Shown here: one piece after another, positions 44,014 through 56,359 of the stretch
How the letters are laid out: each line of letters begins with the position of its first letter
Numbering within the stretch: position 1 is the first letter of the stretch
Source of the DNA: AP-15 sp963818695
GTDB taxonomy: Bacteria; Pseudomonadota; Alphaproteobacteria; ATCC43930; CGMCC-115725
Length of the DNA: 64,000 nt
Assembly (NCBI GenBank): GCA_963818695.1
Contig: CAWFTG010000003.1
Location: forward strand, 372,001 to 436,000
Reading direction: 5' to 3'
The notes under the pieces: generated by a model
Seen by the model: the letters and a program-made list of their open reading frames with translations, nothing else
Databases searched by the model: none
What the model was told of the DNA's origin: nothing
Made by a program: the position numbers and the translations under genes

Positions 44014-46709
44014 ACTGCACGGTCAATGGCAAGTCCATTTCCACCGAGCCCGAACCCGGGCAATGCCTACGCACATTCCTGCGCGAGCGCGGCTTCTTTG
44101 GCGTCAAGAAGGGCTGTGACGCCGGCGATTGCGGCGCATGCACGGTGTGGCTCGACGGCACCCCGGTGCATTCCTGTCTGATCCCGGCATTCCGCGCTGG
44201 CGGACGCTCTGTCACGACGATAGAAGGGTTAGCACCGGACGCCAGATTGCATCCGATGCAACGGGCTTTTCTCGACGCGCAGGCGTTTCAATGCGGCTTC
44301 TGCGCCGCCGGGATGATCATGACGGCGGCCGCGCTTGATCAATATCAACGTGCTGACCTGCCGCACGCGCTCAAAGGTAATCTGTGCCGCTGCACGGGCT
44401 ATCGTTCGATCGCCGACGCGCTCGGCGGTGTTGCGAATACCGAAGAAGACGTCGCCGGCCAGGCTTGTGGTGCGAGCCTCGCGAACCCCTTCGGCGAGGC
44501 GATTGTCACGGGCCGCGCCCGCTATACGATGGACATCGAAATCGATCAGCTGCTGCATCTCAAAGTGCTCCGCTCGCCGCACGCCCACGCACGCATTGTC
44601 CACGTTAGGCGAGAGCGCGCGCTGGCGGTTTCCGGAGTGGTCGAAATCTTTACCTGGGAGGATGTGCCGCGCCGGCTCTATAGTACGGCATTACATGAAG
44701 ACCACTTGGTCGATCCCGACGATACCTATGTCCTCGACAACCTCGTGCGGTTCGTCGGCCAGCGGATCGCCGCGGTCGTCGCCGAAACCGAGGCGGCCGC
44801 TGAAACCGCCTGCCGGTTGCTCGACGTCACCTATGAAATCTTGCCTGCGGTGTTCGATCCGATCGCCGCGATGGCCCCAGACGCGCCGGTACTACACGAA
44901 AAGGGCGGGGCGCAGAGCGGCAATATCTATGTCGACATCAACGGCGAGGTCGGCAGCGTCGCGGACGGCTTCGCAGCGGCAGATGCCGTGCACGAGATGA
45001 GCTATTCCACCTCGCGCGTTCAGCACGTTCACCTGGAGACCCACGGCTCCATCGCCTGGCGTGGTGACGATGGGCGGCTGCATGTGCGCACCAGCTCGCA
45101 GGCGCCCTTTGTCGCGCAGCAAAAGCTCTGCCACATCTTTGGTCTGCGCGCGCGCGACCTGCATGTCTTCACGGAGCGCGTCGGCGGCGGATTCGGCGGC
45201 AAGCAGGAAATGATTTCCGAGGATCTCTGCCTACTCGCGACAATGAAGACCGGCCGCCCAGTGAAGTGGGAGTTCACCCGCGAGGAGCAGTTCATCGGCG
45301 CAACCACTCGCCACCAGATGACCACCCGGGTCAAGCTCGGCGCCAAGCGGGACGGAACGCTGACGGCGCTCGAAGTCCACGTGGTCTCCAACACGGGTGG
45401 TTACGGCGGCCACGCCAGCGAGACGCTCGCGGGTGCCCTCGGCAGCCCGCTTTCGTCCTATCGGTGCGCCAACAAGAAGGCGATCGGGTACGCAGTCTAT
45501 ACCAACCAGGTCCCCGGCGGCGGTTTCCGGGGCTATGGCTCGTCGCAGACAACTTTTGCGATCGAATTGGCGATCAACGATTTGGCCGGGCTATTGCATG
45601 TCGACCCGTTCGAGATCCGACGCAAGAACATGATACGGCCGAATGACTGGATCGAGTCGGTATGGAAGGATCCGTCCGACGTCGGTTTCGGAAGCTATGG
45701 CCTCGACCAATGCCTGGATCTTGTGGAGGGCGCGTTGGCCAAAGGCGGCGGGCTTCCCAAGCCAGACGGCGATGAATGGGCCCAAGGCACCGGTGTTGCG
45801 CTGGCAATGCTCGAGAACCCGCCGACCGAGCACCGCTCCGGGGCATTGATGATGCTTCGGCCGGACGGCACTTATCATCTCGCCGTCGGCTCGACCGAGA
45901 TGGGCAACGGCTCGGTCACCTCACACCGCCAGATCGCCGCGGCGGTCCTTGGCGCCAGGGCCGGTTCCATCGACATCATCAACGCCGATACCGATCTCTG
46001 CCCGTATGACACCGGAACCTTCGGCAGCACGGGTACGGCCGTTGCCGGCAAGGCGGTGAACCTGACCGCGGAGGCCCTGCGCGAGAACATTCTCGACTTC
46101 GCCAGTCGCCACACCGGGGTGGAACGCTCCGCCTGCCGTCTCGAGGCCGGAACGGTGGTTTGCGGCGCACAGCGGATTGCACTGGCAGATCTTTACGCCA
46201 CCGGCAGCAAGGCCGGCCACCGTTTCGAAGCCAAGCGCAGGGCCTACCTTTCGCCCCGCACCGTTGCGTTCAATGTCCACGGCATCCGGCTCGCCGTGCA
46301 CCGCGTAACCGGCGAAATCCGCATTCTGCAAAGCGTGCACGCCGCCGATATCGGCCGGCTTATCAACCCGATGCAGTGCCGCGGCCAAATCGACGGCGCG
46401 ATCGCAATGGGGTTCGGCTGGGCGCTCACCGAAAAGATGGTCTATGACGACGCCGGCAAGCTGATGAACCCAACGTTGCGCAACTACCGTATTCCTGCGT
46501 TTGCCGACGTCCCGCGCACGCAAGTGTTCTTTGCCGACACCCACGATGCGATCGGCCCATTGGGTGCGAAGGCCCAGGGTGAGTGCGCGATCAATCCGGT
46601 GGCGCCGGCAATTGGCAATGCATTGGCCAATGCGACCGGCGTTCGGTTTGCAAACTTGCCGTTCACACCGGACCGCATCTTCGACAAGCTTGTTCCATCG
46701 TGCGAGTGA
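44010..46709 (+). CDS. Molybdenum hydroxylase, fused [2Fe-2S] and molybdopterin-binding subunit
   Basis: 899 residues. N-terminal ferredoxin domain with plant-type cluster Cys (GCDAGDCGACTVWLDGTPVH-SC) and the second domain cluster (FQCGFCAAGM, LCRCTGYR), about residues 1-150. Then the aldehyde oxidase/xanthine dehydrogenase a/b-hammerhead (FGEAIVTGRARYTMDIEIDQ) and the Mo-cofactor domains (RVGGGFGGKQEM, PGGGFRGYGSSQ). The catalytic Glu is probably in GAKAQGECAINP near the C-terminus. Fusion of the Fe-S and Mo parts with a separate FAD subunit is a less common arrangement. Substrate unknown; an N-heterocycle, purine or aldehyde is typical. Confidence 0.9.
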   Translation: MNCTVNGKSISTEPEPGQCLRTFLRERGFFGVKKGCDAGDCGACTVWLDGTPVHSCLIPAFRAGGRSVTTIEGLAPDARLHPMQRAFLDAQAFQCGFCAAGMIMTAAALDQYQRADLPHALKGNLCRCTGYRSIADALGGVANTEEDVAGQACGASLANPFGEAIVTGRARYTMDIEIDQLLHLKVLRSPHAHARIVHVRRERALAVSGVVEIFTWEDVPRRLYSTALHEDHLVDPDDTYVLDNLVRFVGQRIAAVVAETEAAAETACRLLDVTYEILPAVFDPIAAMAPDAPVLHEKGGAQSGNIYVDINGEVGSVADGFAAADAVHEMSYSTSRVQHVHLETHGSIAWRGDDGRLHVRTSSQAPFVAQQKLCHIFGLRARDLHVFTERVGGGFGGKQEMISEDLCLLATMKTGRPVKWEFTREEQFIGATTRHQMTTRVKLGAKRDGTLTALEVHVVSNTGGYGGHASETLAGALGSPLSSYRCANKKAIGYAVYTNQVPGGGFRGYGSSQTTFAIELAINDLAGLLHVDPFEIRRKNMIRPNDWIESVWKDPSDVGFGSYGLDQCLDLVEGALAKGGGLPKPDGDEWAQGTGVALAMLENPPTEHRSGALMMLRPDGTYHLAVGSTEMGNGSVTSHRQIAAAVLGARAGSIDIINADTDLCPYDTGTFGSTGTAVAGKAVNLTAEALRENILDFASRHTGVERSACRLEAGTVVCGAQRIALADLYATGSKAGHRFEAKRRAYLSPRTVAFNVHGIRLAVHRVTGEIRILQSVHAADIGRLINPMQCRGQIDGAIAMGFGWALTEKMVYDDAGKLMNPTLRNYRIPAFADVPRTQVFFADTHDAIGPLGAKAQGECAINPVAPAIGNALANATGVRFANLPFTPDRIFDKLVPSCE

Positions 46710-47660
46710 CGCAAAGCGCGACACCCGGCGGAGTAACCGTCGTTACCCAGACGCGGGTGCGCGCCGGTAAGGAGGATGAATTCGCCAACTGGCAGCGCGG
46801 CATCGGCGCTGCGGTTGCCGAGTTCTCCGACTTTATCGAGCAGACGGTCATACCACCAAACCCGCCGGTGCAGATCGACTGGGTCATTCTCCAGCGCTTC
46901 GCGAGCCTCGAAGGAGCGACGTCGTGGCTGAATTCCAGCCGTCGGCTGGGTCTGATCGAGCACGTGCTGCCAATGCTGGTGGGGCCGGACGACATCCATA
47001 TCTTGAAGGATGATGCGGTCGGCGTTCTGCCAGCGCCGGTCTCCGCCGTCATCGCCACGCGCCTCAAGCCAGGGAGCGAAGCCGCATATCGGGCCTGGGA
47101 ACAAAAGATCGCCGTCGCTCAGTCGAAGGCGAAGGGGTTTCAGGGCTATCGGTTCGAGCCGCCGATCCCGGGCGTGCAAGAGAGTTGGCTGGCGATCGTG
47201 CGGTTCGAACTCGGAGGAAAATCTGCAAGCCTGGATGAACTCGCCAGAGCGGCTAAATCTCCTCAAGGAAGCTGAGCCGTTGACCGAGCAATTCCACGCC
47301 CGGATTGTACGCACCGGCTTCGACCAGTGGTTCAAGCTTCCGGACGGAGCGCCCCCGCCTGCCGCCTGGAAGATGAACATGCTGGTTCTGCTGATGCTCT
47401 ATCCGGTGGTGTTCTTGTTCGGCACTTGGGTGCAGACGCCGCTCTTGATTGGGAAGGCCGGGCTGCCGTTCTGGCTAGCCCTATTTATCGGTAACGTCGT
47501 GGGCGTGCTGCTGCTCAGCTGGCTGGTGCCCGCTGTGAGTCGCGGCTTCGGCTGGTGGCTCGCGCCGGGGCGCGATGTGGGCGGACGGACCAGCCTCGCA
47601 GGTGCGGCGCTGATCCTCATGCTCTATGCCGGATGCCTCTTCCTGTTCTCTAGGCTCTGA
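46706..47660 (+). CDS. Two-domain ABM-like monooxygenase/dabb-fold protein with C-terminal membrane helices (frameshifted)
   Basis: GTG start at 46706 overlaps the hydroxylase stop (GTGA). Two tandem ferredoxin-like (dimeric alpha+beta barrel) repeats: VTVVTQTRVRAGKEDEFANW and SAVIATRLKPGSEAAYRAWE. Near 47211 the frame breaks (an extra A is likely: GAACTCGG for GACTCGG). The other frame continues ENLQAWMNSPERLNLLKEAE, FHARIVRTGFDQWFKLPDGA and three membrane helices ending FLFSRL. This matches membrane-anchored antibiotic-biosynthesis-monooxygenase proteins. Its coupling to a molybdenum hydroxylase is notable. Confidence 0.7.
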
Positions 47661-48120
47661 TGAGAAAAGACGCGCCGCGGGGGCACCATCTGGCCTTGGC
47701 AAGCAAGAATTCAGACCCATTGCCGAACCCCGTATTTTCATGACGAGGTGTTCGAGGACGGCGTGGTGTCGAGCTGGCGGATCCAGCATTTCCTGTTACG
47801 GAACCTCTGCACAAGGCCACTGCAATGAACGTGGTATAATGCCGAAAGGGGTGGATTGGTGTACCGGTGCGCTGGATTGGGTTGAATGAAGCAGTTGACT
47901 CGCACCGTTAGTGGGTTGCACAATGTACTTCTCAGGCTCCCAAACGTATTGGCCGCCACTCCAGGCCCAATGACCGGGGTCCCACGCGTAATTGACACCG
48001 ACAATCCGCCGCGCTACCCGCCTGCTGTCTATCGATTTGGTACTCGAATTCTATCGCGCCAATTATTTCATCAACAGGGGCATCGCTCAGCCGCCGCCGT
48101 GCAAGCTGCTGCGTAATCGA
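47661..48120. other. Spacer with a short gene-like fragment
   Basis: About 460 bases. The plus strand at about 47725-47800 reads FHDEVFEDGVVSSWRIQHFL, which looks like a coding remnant but has no start and stops soon after; I do not recognise it. Nothing else is supportable. Confidence 0.35.
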
Positions 48121-48687
48121 ATGAAGGGAAAGGCCGTGTTCGACCTCGATCGCTTTATCGCCGAGTGCCGGGCTGCAGTGAGGTTGGACGCATCTCACAA
48201 ATCTGTCCGTGAAATCGTCGCACGTGCCGTCTGCGAACCCGCCGCCGTCATCGCGGGGCTGGGCGCGCCCGCACGCGCCGAGGTGCAAAGGCTCCATAGT
48301 TCGGCGGAGTTGACCATCCTCAACGTGATCTGGGGCCCGGGCATGACGATCATGCCGCACAATCACCTGATGTGGGCAGTGATCGGCATCTACACGGGCC
48401 GCGAAGACAACATTTTCTGGCGACGCCTGCCGGGACAGGATGGCGGCCGGATCGAAGCCGCCGGGGCGAAGTCGCTGGGGGAACGGGATGTCGAGCCGCT
48501 CGGGCGCGACATCATCCATACCGTTACCAACCCGCTGCCGCGATTAACCGGCGCCATCCACGTCTACGGCGGGGATTTCTTTGCCGCTTCCCGCAGCGAA
48601 TGGGATTCGGAAACGCTTCTCGAACAACCGTTCGATATGGAGAAGAACTTGCGGTTGTTCGAACAGGCGAACGCCCGCCACGTTTAG
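48121..48687 (+). CDS. Cupin-fold protein, cysteine dioxygenase-like
   Basis: 188 residues from the ATG at 48121; a GTG at 48136 with AAGGGAAAGG upstream is also possible. The metal-binding cupin motif is IMPHNHLMWAVIGIYTGRED, the second motif includes IIHTVTNPLPRLTGAIHVYG. The pattern is that of cysteine dioxygenase/3-mercaptopropionate dioxygenase-like iron enzymes. It follows the molybdenum hydroxylase operon after a 460-base gap and may or may not belong to it. Confidence 0.72.
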   Translation: MKGKAVFDLDRFIAECRAAVRLDASHKSVREIVARAVCEPAAVIAGLGAPARAEVQRLHSSAELTILNVIWGPGMTIMPHNHLMWAVIGIYTGREDNIFWRRLPGQDGGRIEAAGAKSLGERDVEPLGRDIIHTVTNPLPRLTGAIHVYGGDFFAASRSEWDSETLLEQPFDMEKNLRLFEQANARHV

Positions 48688-48696
48688 CGAATCCGC

Positions 48697-48945
48697 TTAC
48701 TGCACGCGATGCAACCCGTAATCGGCGAGACAGCCTTCGATCGGGTCGTTCTTATTCGCGGCCTTTACGGTCTTTGCCCGGTCTTCGCAGGCGGCGACGA
48801 CTGCCGCAAACTCGTTTTTCGAAGGCGGCGTTCCGGCCGCAGTTTGCCACTCGCTCCGCTCGGAAGAAGCATTCGCCGATGTCGCGGCATCCCCCATGGC
48901 GCAAGCGAGCAGGGCAAAGAAAACGACGAGCCCCACCCCGCGCAT
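48697..48945 (-). CDS. Small putative lipoprotein
   Basis: 82 residues. MRGVGLVVFFALLACAMGDA has a hydrophobic core and a lipobox-like LLAC, so lipidation at Cys15 is likely. The mature part has two more Cys (AACEDRA, EGCLADYGL) that could form a disulfide. It converges on the cupin gene. Unknown function. Confidence 0.55.
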   Translation of the reverse strand: MRGVGLVVFFALLACAMGDAATSANASSERSEWQTAAGTPPSKNEFAAVVAACEDRAKTVKAANKNDPIEGCLADYGLHRVQ

Positions 48946-49048
48946 CTTTCAACACCCCTGAACAATGCCAATAGCTTTCCCACCCGGACTGTACTCGGTA
49001 AGCCCGGGATCCGCCACTCTTTTCGGGTTTGACAACAGCCGCTAAGGC

Positions 49049-50110
49049 CTACTCGACCTCGGTGAACCCGAGCTGGTCAGCAAGGCCGTACCCTTCCGCC
49101 AAGGTGCGCAGCTTGTACCAGGTGGCATCCTCGATTTCGATGCCATTGGCGCGGCGGTCTTCCTCGCGCAGGTGCTCGATCTCGCCGGGATAGTAAACGC
49201 CGCTGCTGCCTTCGGCCGGCTTGGTCGCCTTTATGTATTGAACAAACTCGCCGATGTCCTGCTTGAACTGGGCGAGCGGCCGGAAGGCGCCGACGTTGAA
49301 GACGGCCATGAAACATCCGTCATTGTGGCGCCCGGTCGGCTCGACCCCAAAACCGAGGCCAGTCAACAGACCGCAGAGGATCTCGACCATCACCGAAAGA
49401 CCATAGCCCTTGTAGCCTTCGGTGCCGCCGACCGGGAGGAGCGCGCCACCTTGGCGCAGTTGGCTCGGGTCGGTGGTCGGCCTGCCGTCGCGGTCGATGA
49501 TCCAGCCCGGCGGCACCGGCGTGCCGCGCGCGACCGACAGCGCGATCTTGCCTGCCGCCGCGGCCGAGGTGGCCATGTCGAGATAGAGTGGCCCGTCGAG
49601 GTCGGACGGCATCGCGATCGAGATCGGGTTGGTGCCGAGCCGCGCCTCGCGCCCGCCAAACGGCGCCACCGCCTTTGGCGAGCGCCCGGAATCGGCGGTG
49701 ATCAGCCCGATCATCCCGGCCTTGGCCGCCATCAAGGTGTAGCTCGCGAGCCGGCCGATATGGCCCTGGCGAAACACTGTCGCCGCCGCTACGTTCGACT
49801 TCTCGGCCTTTTCGATCGTCAGGCGCATGGCTCGCTCGTTGACGACGTAGCCGAAACCCCAATGCCCGTCGACGACCGTGGTGGTCGGCGATTCCTGGAC
49901 GATTTTCCAGGGCGCGCCGGGCACGATGTGGCCGACTTTGATGCGCTCGATATAGGTCGGGATCTGGATGACGCCGTGCGAGTCATGACCGGCGAGGTTG
50001 GCGTTCACCACGTGCCGCACGACAATCTCAGCCTCTTCCGGCGGGGTTCCCGCCGCCACAAACAGCGCCCGCCCGATCTCGGTCAGCCGCTCCGCCGGAA
50101 TTTTCGGCAT
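49049..50110 (-). CDS. Ldh family (malate/L-lactate/ureidoglycolate-type) NAD(P)-dependent dehydrogenase
   Basis: 353 residues from the ATG at 50110. The conserved opening VVRHVVNANLAGHDSHGVIQ with its catalytic His, then GHIGRLASYTLMAAKAGMIG and LGTNPISIAMPSD, are typical of the type 2 malate/lactate dehydrogenase superfamily (also comD, allD, yiaK). It is preceded after 14 bases by an amidohydrolase gene on the same strand, suggesting a catabolic pair. Substrate unknown. Confidence 0.9.
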   Translation of the reverse strand: MPKIPAERLTEIGRALFVAAGTPPEEAEIVVRHVVNANLAGHDSHGVIQIPTYIERIKVGHIVPGAPWKIVQESPTTTVVDGHWGFGYVVNERAMRLTIEKAEKSNVAAATVFRQGHIGRLASYTLMAAKAGMIGLITADSGRSPKAVAPFGGREARLGTNPISIAMPSDLDGPLYLDMATSAAAAGKIALSVARGTPVPPGWIIDRDGRPTTDPSQLRQGGALLPVGGTEGYKGYGLSVMVEILCGLLTGLGFGVEPTGRHNDGCFMAVFNVGAFRPLAQFKQDIGEFVQYIKATKPAEGSSGVYYPGEIEHLREEDRRANGIEIEDATWYKLRTLAEGYGLADQLGFTEVE

Positions 50111-50124
50111 CGTCTTATTCCTCC

Positions 50125-51174
50125 CTAATGGCCTGCGGCGAAGGCGGCGGGGTCGACTGTCATTCCGTAGAAGCGCTGCGGGTTGTCGAAGAAGATCTTG
50201 CGCTTGAGGCCGTCCGCTATATCGGTGCGATCGGCCAGCGTCGAAACGGCATCGGGGAACTGACCGTCCCAATGCGGGTAATCCGAGGCGAATAGGATAT
50301 TGTCGGCCGGGAAGAACTCCGGCACATAGCGCAACGTCTTCTCTTCCGGCTCGCAGGACACGAAGACCCGGCCACAGGTCATGTATTCCGACGGCTTCGC
50401 CTTCAACAGCGGCGCGTCGAAGGACCGGAATTCGTATTCCTCGTCCATATGCTCCATCCAGAACGGGACCCAGCCGATCCCGGCTTCGAGGAAGGCGACG
50501 CGCAGATCCTGATACTTCTCCAACAGGCCGCTGTAGATGACCGCTGTGCAGGCAATCAGCTGCTCGGGCGCGTGCGACAATGTATGGATCTGCAGGAAAT
50601 TCTCGAAATGGCACAGCGGGTCCATCGTGTCGCTGCCCGAGGCGTGAAACGCCACCGACACTCCCTGGCGTGCGCATTCCTCATAAAACGGCCAGAAATC
50701 GCGGTGCGCGATATTGCGGCTGCGGTCGTAGGTATTGACCATCACGCCGACATTGCCGAGCTTTGCGACGGCCCGCTCCATCTCGTCGATGGCGGCCCGG
50801 GTATCGACATGCAACGGGACGAGAGCGACGGCTTTCAGCCGCTTGCGGTCGATCGCGCACCAATCGTAGAGCCAGTCGTTGTAGGCGCGGCACAAGGCGA
50901 TCGCATAGTCGCGCTCGCGCACCCGCGTCAGCATCAATCCGCCAGTCGGGTAGATGATCTGCAGATCGATCCCCTCCTGCGCGTTGTCGGCGAGGTTCTG
51001 CGCCGGCGACGGCGGCCGCTTGGCGGCGAGCTGGCCGTTTTGCGTGCGGTCGAAATTGTCGGCCGGATAGATCGTCGCCCGCTGCCGGTATTTCTGGGGC
51101 AGCCTCTCGCGGTATACCGGCTCGTAATCGACGGCGTGCCCGTCGGCGTCGATAATGACCATGCCGTTCTTCAT
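50125..51174 (-). CDS. Amidohydrolase-2 family protein (ACMS decarboxylase-like)
   Basis: 349 residues. Metal-binding DADGH (residues 9-13, a DxH-type variant), SVAFHASGSD with a metal His, and catalytic Asp in LFASDYPHWDGQFPDA. These belong to amidohydrolase-2 proteins such as aminocarboxymuconate-semialdehyde and gamma-resorcylate decarboxylases, common in aromatic degradation. First gene of the pair with the Ldh-type dehydrogenase. The specific substrate is not readable. Confidence 0.88.
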   Translation of the reverse strand: MKNGMVIIDADGHAVDYEPVYRERLPQKYRQRATIYPADNFDRTQNGQLAAKRPPSPAQNLADNAQEGIDLQIIYPTGGLMLTRVRERDYAIALCRAYNDWLYDWCAIDRKRLKAVALVPLHVDTRAAIDEMERAVAKLGNVGVMVNTYDRSRNIAHRDFWPFYEECARQGVSVAFHASGSDTMDPLCHFENFLQIHTLSHAPEQLIACTAVIYSGLLEKYQDLRVAFLEAGIGWVPFWMEHMDEEYEFRSFDAPLLKAKPSEYMTCGRVFVSCEPEEKTLRYVPEFFPADNILFASDYPHWDGQFPDAVSTLADRTDIADGLKRKIFFDNPQRFYGMTVDPAAFAAGH

Positions 51175-51692
51175 GCGGGAACCTCCTCGTCGCGTCAGTG
51201 CGGCTTATACCATGCGGTGCCGGTCCGCGGTACCCGGAGCGCTCGCTTTGCCATGCGGCCCGGGCTGAGCCGGATGGAAGACCGGAGGCATCTGTCATTT
51301 GCGGAGCGCAGCGACGAAGCAGCGCTCGCAATGACTGAAAATGTCGAGCCGATGATGCTCACTAGCGACCACTGCTAAGGCCGGAGGAGCAAGGGGAAGG
51401 TGGGGCGGGCAGAGGATCTCCTGGCCCTCCCCGTCTGCTTGGAGGTACGGCAGGAAGGCGTTTCGCTGGCGGATGCCGAAAGCGACAAACCAACGGCAGG
51501 GGAGGCCTTTTGTAATTGTAAGGGCGTGTAAGCGCGATTTCCGAGTGCTGCCGCCGCAGGACGCAGCGTAGAGTCTGCGGCGCGCGGCGCTTTGATAGCT
51601 GAAACTAGAGGCATTCTAAATTGCTTGACACCTTCGGTGACGCTCGCCACTTCAGAGTCGTTCTAAGTTTCCACCCTGCGAGGGGACCCATC
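51175..51692. other. Spacer between the amidohydrolase and katG
   Basis: 518 bases without a gene. At 51294-51334 there is an imperfect palindrome (GTCATTTGCGGAGCGC ... CGCTCGCAATGAC) of the kind that recurs between genes in alphaproteobacterial genomes. The two near-repeats ATTCTAAATT (51613) and GTTCTAAGTT (51660) flank a TTGACA (51625-51630) and might belong to the katG promoter; the -10 region is not convincing. Confidence 0.4.
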
Positions 51693-53880
<2,188 letters not shown>

Positions 53881-54443
53881 TCGCTGCGGAAAGGTGCTAG
53901 AGGGCTTCTCGAGCGCAGCTCTGACCTAGCTGGGGTGTCAGGGCCAGATCGGAGACCAGCGTTAACCCTGCGGCCCCATTTGTAAACCGACCGGATTACG
54001 GTTTTGGACAGGGTCCCGATCGGCGCCGATCGGGACCCTGCGCGAATCGGAATGCCCCCCGAACTATTCAGGTAGTTGGTTAATCTAAGAAGGGTCCCGC
54101 CGATGTGCCGTTTACAGGCATTGCAGGGTTGAGACGGAGAGCCGAAGGAAACCAGGGCTGGGTCAAGGCCGGCCATTACGGTTTGGTGCATATCTCGTGT
54201 TTGAATCTGAGCACTAGGATCGCGGAATCCGGCACATCGGCAACCGCGTGCGCCGGCGGTGGGTCTGTGATGCAGGATGCCTCCTCGTATACCGGGAAAA
54301 CCGTGGGGTATGGTGTCGGCCGATTCCGGGGTCGTCACCGAAAATGCCCTATGGACGCCGCCACGACGATTTTTGATGCTGGTTCCGGCAAGCGGAATGG
54401 CGCTGCGCCCGGTGAGCGTCGCCGGCCCCGTGACCTCGCCGGC
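53881..54443. other. Spacer between katG and the MFS gene
   Basis: 563 bases without a defensible gene; the long frames on both strands lack similarity and codon logic. It contains the perfect 32-bp palindrome at 54009-54040 and the text GCTGGGTCAAGGCCGGCC near 54158, which resembles intergenic repeats of alphaproteobacteria. Confidence 0.45.
54009..54040. repeat. Perfect 32-bp palindrome
   Basis: The arm CAGGGTCCCGATCGGC (54009-54024) is followed at once by its exact reverse complement (54025-54040), with no loop. It is 128 bases past katG. A terminator normally has a loop and T-run, which are lacking, so a protein-binding or recombination site, or the core of a repeat element, is also possible. 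Confidence 0.8.
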
Positions 54444-55700
54444 ATGAACACTGTTCGCCCCAACCCCCCCGCGTCGCTCTACGTCGCCGGGCCGTTCAGC
54501 ATGGGGTATGTCGATTTCTTCACCTTCCTGATCCCGCTCTATGGCTTGTCGCTGGGGCTCGATGCGGTCGAGATCGGCATCCTGGTCGGGGCACGCTCGA
54601 TCCTCGCCTTGTTCCTGTCGATCCACATCGGCGTCTTGATGGACCGCTTCGGCACGCGCCGGGTCACCTTGTTCTTCGTCTGGACGGGTATGGCTCTGGC
54701 GCCGCTCTTTCCACTCGAGCCGGGGTTCTGGGCCTTGTTGCTATTGCAGCTGGTGAGTGGCGCCGCGGTTTCCTTTGCCTGGTCCGGCGCGCAGACCTTG
54801 ATCGCCCAGCTCGCCGAGGGCGATGCCGGGTATATCGGCAAGTTCAGCTTCTTTGCCCGGCTTGGCTCCACGACGGCGCCCATTCTCGCCGGCATGGTCT
54901 GGGATTTCGGCGGAGTGTGGCCGGCCTATCTCTTTGGCGCTGCTTGGGGCGCGCTATTGACCATTGCATTGCTGCGCACACCAGAGGCCGAGATTTTCGG
55001 GCGCGGCCATGGGGCGCACCGGCGGATGGAACCGGACGAGCGCGGTTCCGCGCCCGCGACGCCTTGCCCCGTGCCTCGGATTACGTGAGCTCGATCATGC
55101 TGGTCGCGATCCCGGCCGTCGCGGTGTCGATGGCGGTCATCTCGATGCGCAATACGACATACAGCATCCAGACCTCGGTCTATGTCGTTTATCTCGAGCA
55201 GATCGGGCTCGTCGGCACGACAATCGGCATCCTGTTCGCTACGGCCGAGATTGCGAGTGGGTTCGGCTCGCTCTTTGCCGGGCGCGCGGTGCAATTGGGC
55301 GATCCTCTGCGCACGATGCTGAGCGGCACGGTGCTGTCGATCCTGCTGATCGCGATGACGCCGCTGCTGGGCGGGATCTTCGCCTTGCTGCTGCTGTCGC
55401 AGGTGATCCGCGGCTGGCTGGAAGGCGTCATCCAGCCGGTCATCTTATCGGTGCAGTCGAGGGCGGTCGGCCGCCATCAGCAAGGCGCGGTTGTCGGACT
55501 GCGTCAGACCGGCCAGCGGCTCACCTCGATCGTGATCCCGCCGCTGATGGGCGGCAATCGCCGACCATTGGGGTGTGAGCGAAAGCTTTTTCATTCTCGG
55601 CGCATTGATGCTGCTGTTGTGCGTCCCGCTCGCACTGCTCACCCGCCGCGCCGTGCGCTCCGCCTCGCGGTCCAAGCCGGAGCCCACTCTGGCTGATTGA
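54444..55700 (+). CDS. MFS transporter (two frame breaks)
   Basis: Start MNTVRPNPPASLYVAGPFSM at 54444. Twelve helices when three frames are joined: 54444 to about 55020 (VLMDRFGTRRVTLFFVWTGM), about 55020 to 55555 (SVYVVYLEQIGLVGTTIGIL; VIRGWLEGVIQPVILSVQSR) and from about 55556 IADHWGVSESFFILGALMLL to the TGA at 55698-55700. Both breaks look like single-base indels. A solute carrier of unknown substrate. Confidence 0.78.
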
Positions 55701-55774
55701 GTTTGCGGTGGCCATGATGCTTTCGTGGCCCGTCGAGGTTCGCGTCGGGCGCCGTTCCATGCTAAGCACAATTC

Positions 55775-56168
55775 ATGACTGGTAAAGAGACGATGCAGGT
55801 CCCCGCCGACACCCGATTGGCGGAAGAGCTGGCCGACGACGATGTCGTAGAGATGGCGAACCTTACGACGGCGCAGACCGGCGTACCCGGCACTATTTTC
55901 ATCTCGACGGCGATGGGCGGGCACGGGCCGCGCGTGAAATATTTCTTGCAGCCGGGGCGGTCGCAGCCGAGCTTCTCCGTTGCGATTGCCGACGTTCCGA
56001 CCGTCGTCGCCAACAGCCTACCGGTCCGCGTCGTCAGCCAGGCTGTCGCCGCAAGTTATCGACTGGGTGTCGCGCAACAAGGACGCGCTCCTCGATTTCT
56101 GGTATCACGGCGACACCTGGACGCAGCCTGAAGTAAACGATTTTATCCAAAAACTTCGGCGGGTTTGA
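55775..56168 (+). CDS. Conserved hypothetical protein (frame break)
   Basis: About 130 residues. VPGTIFISTAMGGHGPRVKY, then FLQPGRSQPSFSVAIADVPT in the first frame; from about 56045 the other frame reads QVIDWVSRNKDALLDFWYHG, then DTWTQPEVNDFIQKLRRV before TGA at 56166-56168. Small alphaproteobacterial proteins of this look exist, but I know no function. Confidence 0.6.
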
Positions 56169-56359
56169 CCGACCGCTCCGCCTGTGCATCGTCAAGGCTC
56201 GCAGAGTGATATGGGAATCGGCAAAATTGCCATAATCGGATGCTACCTTAGCCCCGGAGATGATGCCGCGCCGCGGCGCCGAGGTCGGGGAAGGGAGATG
56301 CGGTTGGCTGTAGATTCGCTGCAAAAACAGCCAAGCCGGGGCGGGAAGGCGCCCTCGGG

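Noticed and set aside
51600..51692. Fur or Irr box in the katG promoter
   Set aside because: Only two TTCTAA half-sites, widely spaced; no full inverted repeat, and the -10 element is unclear.
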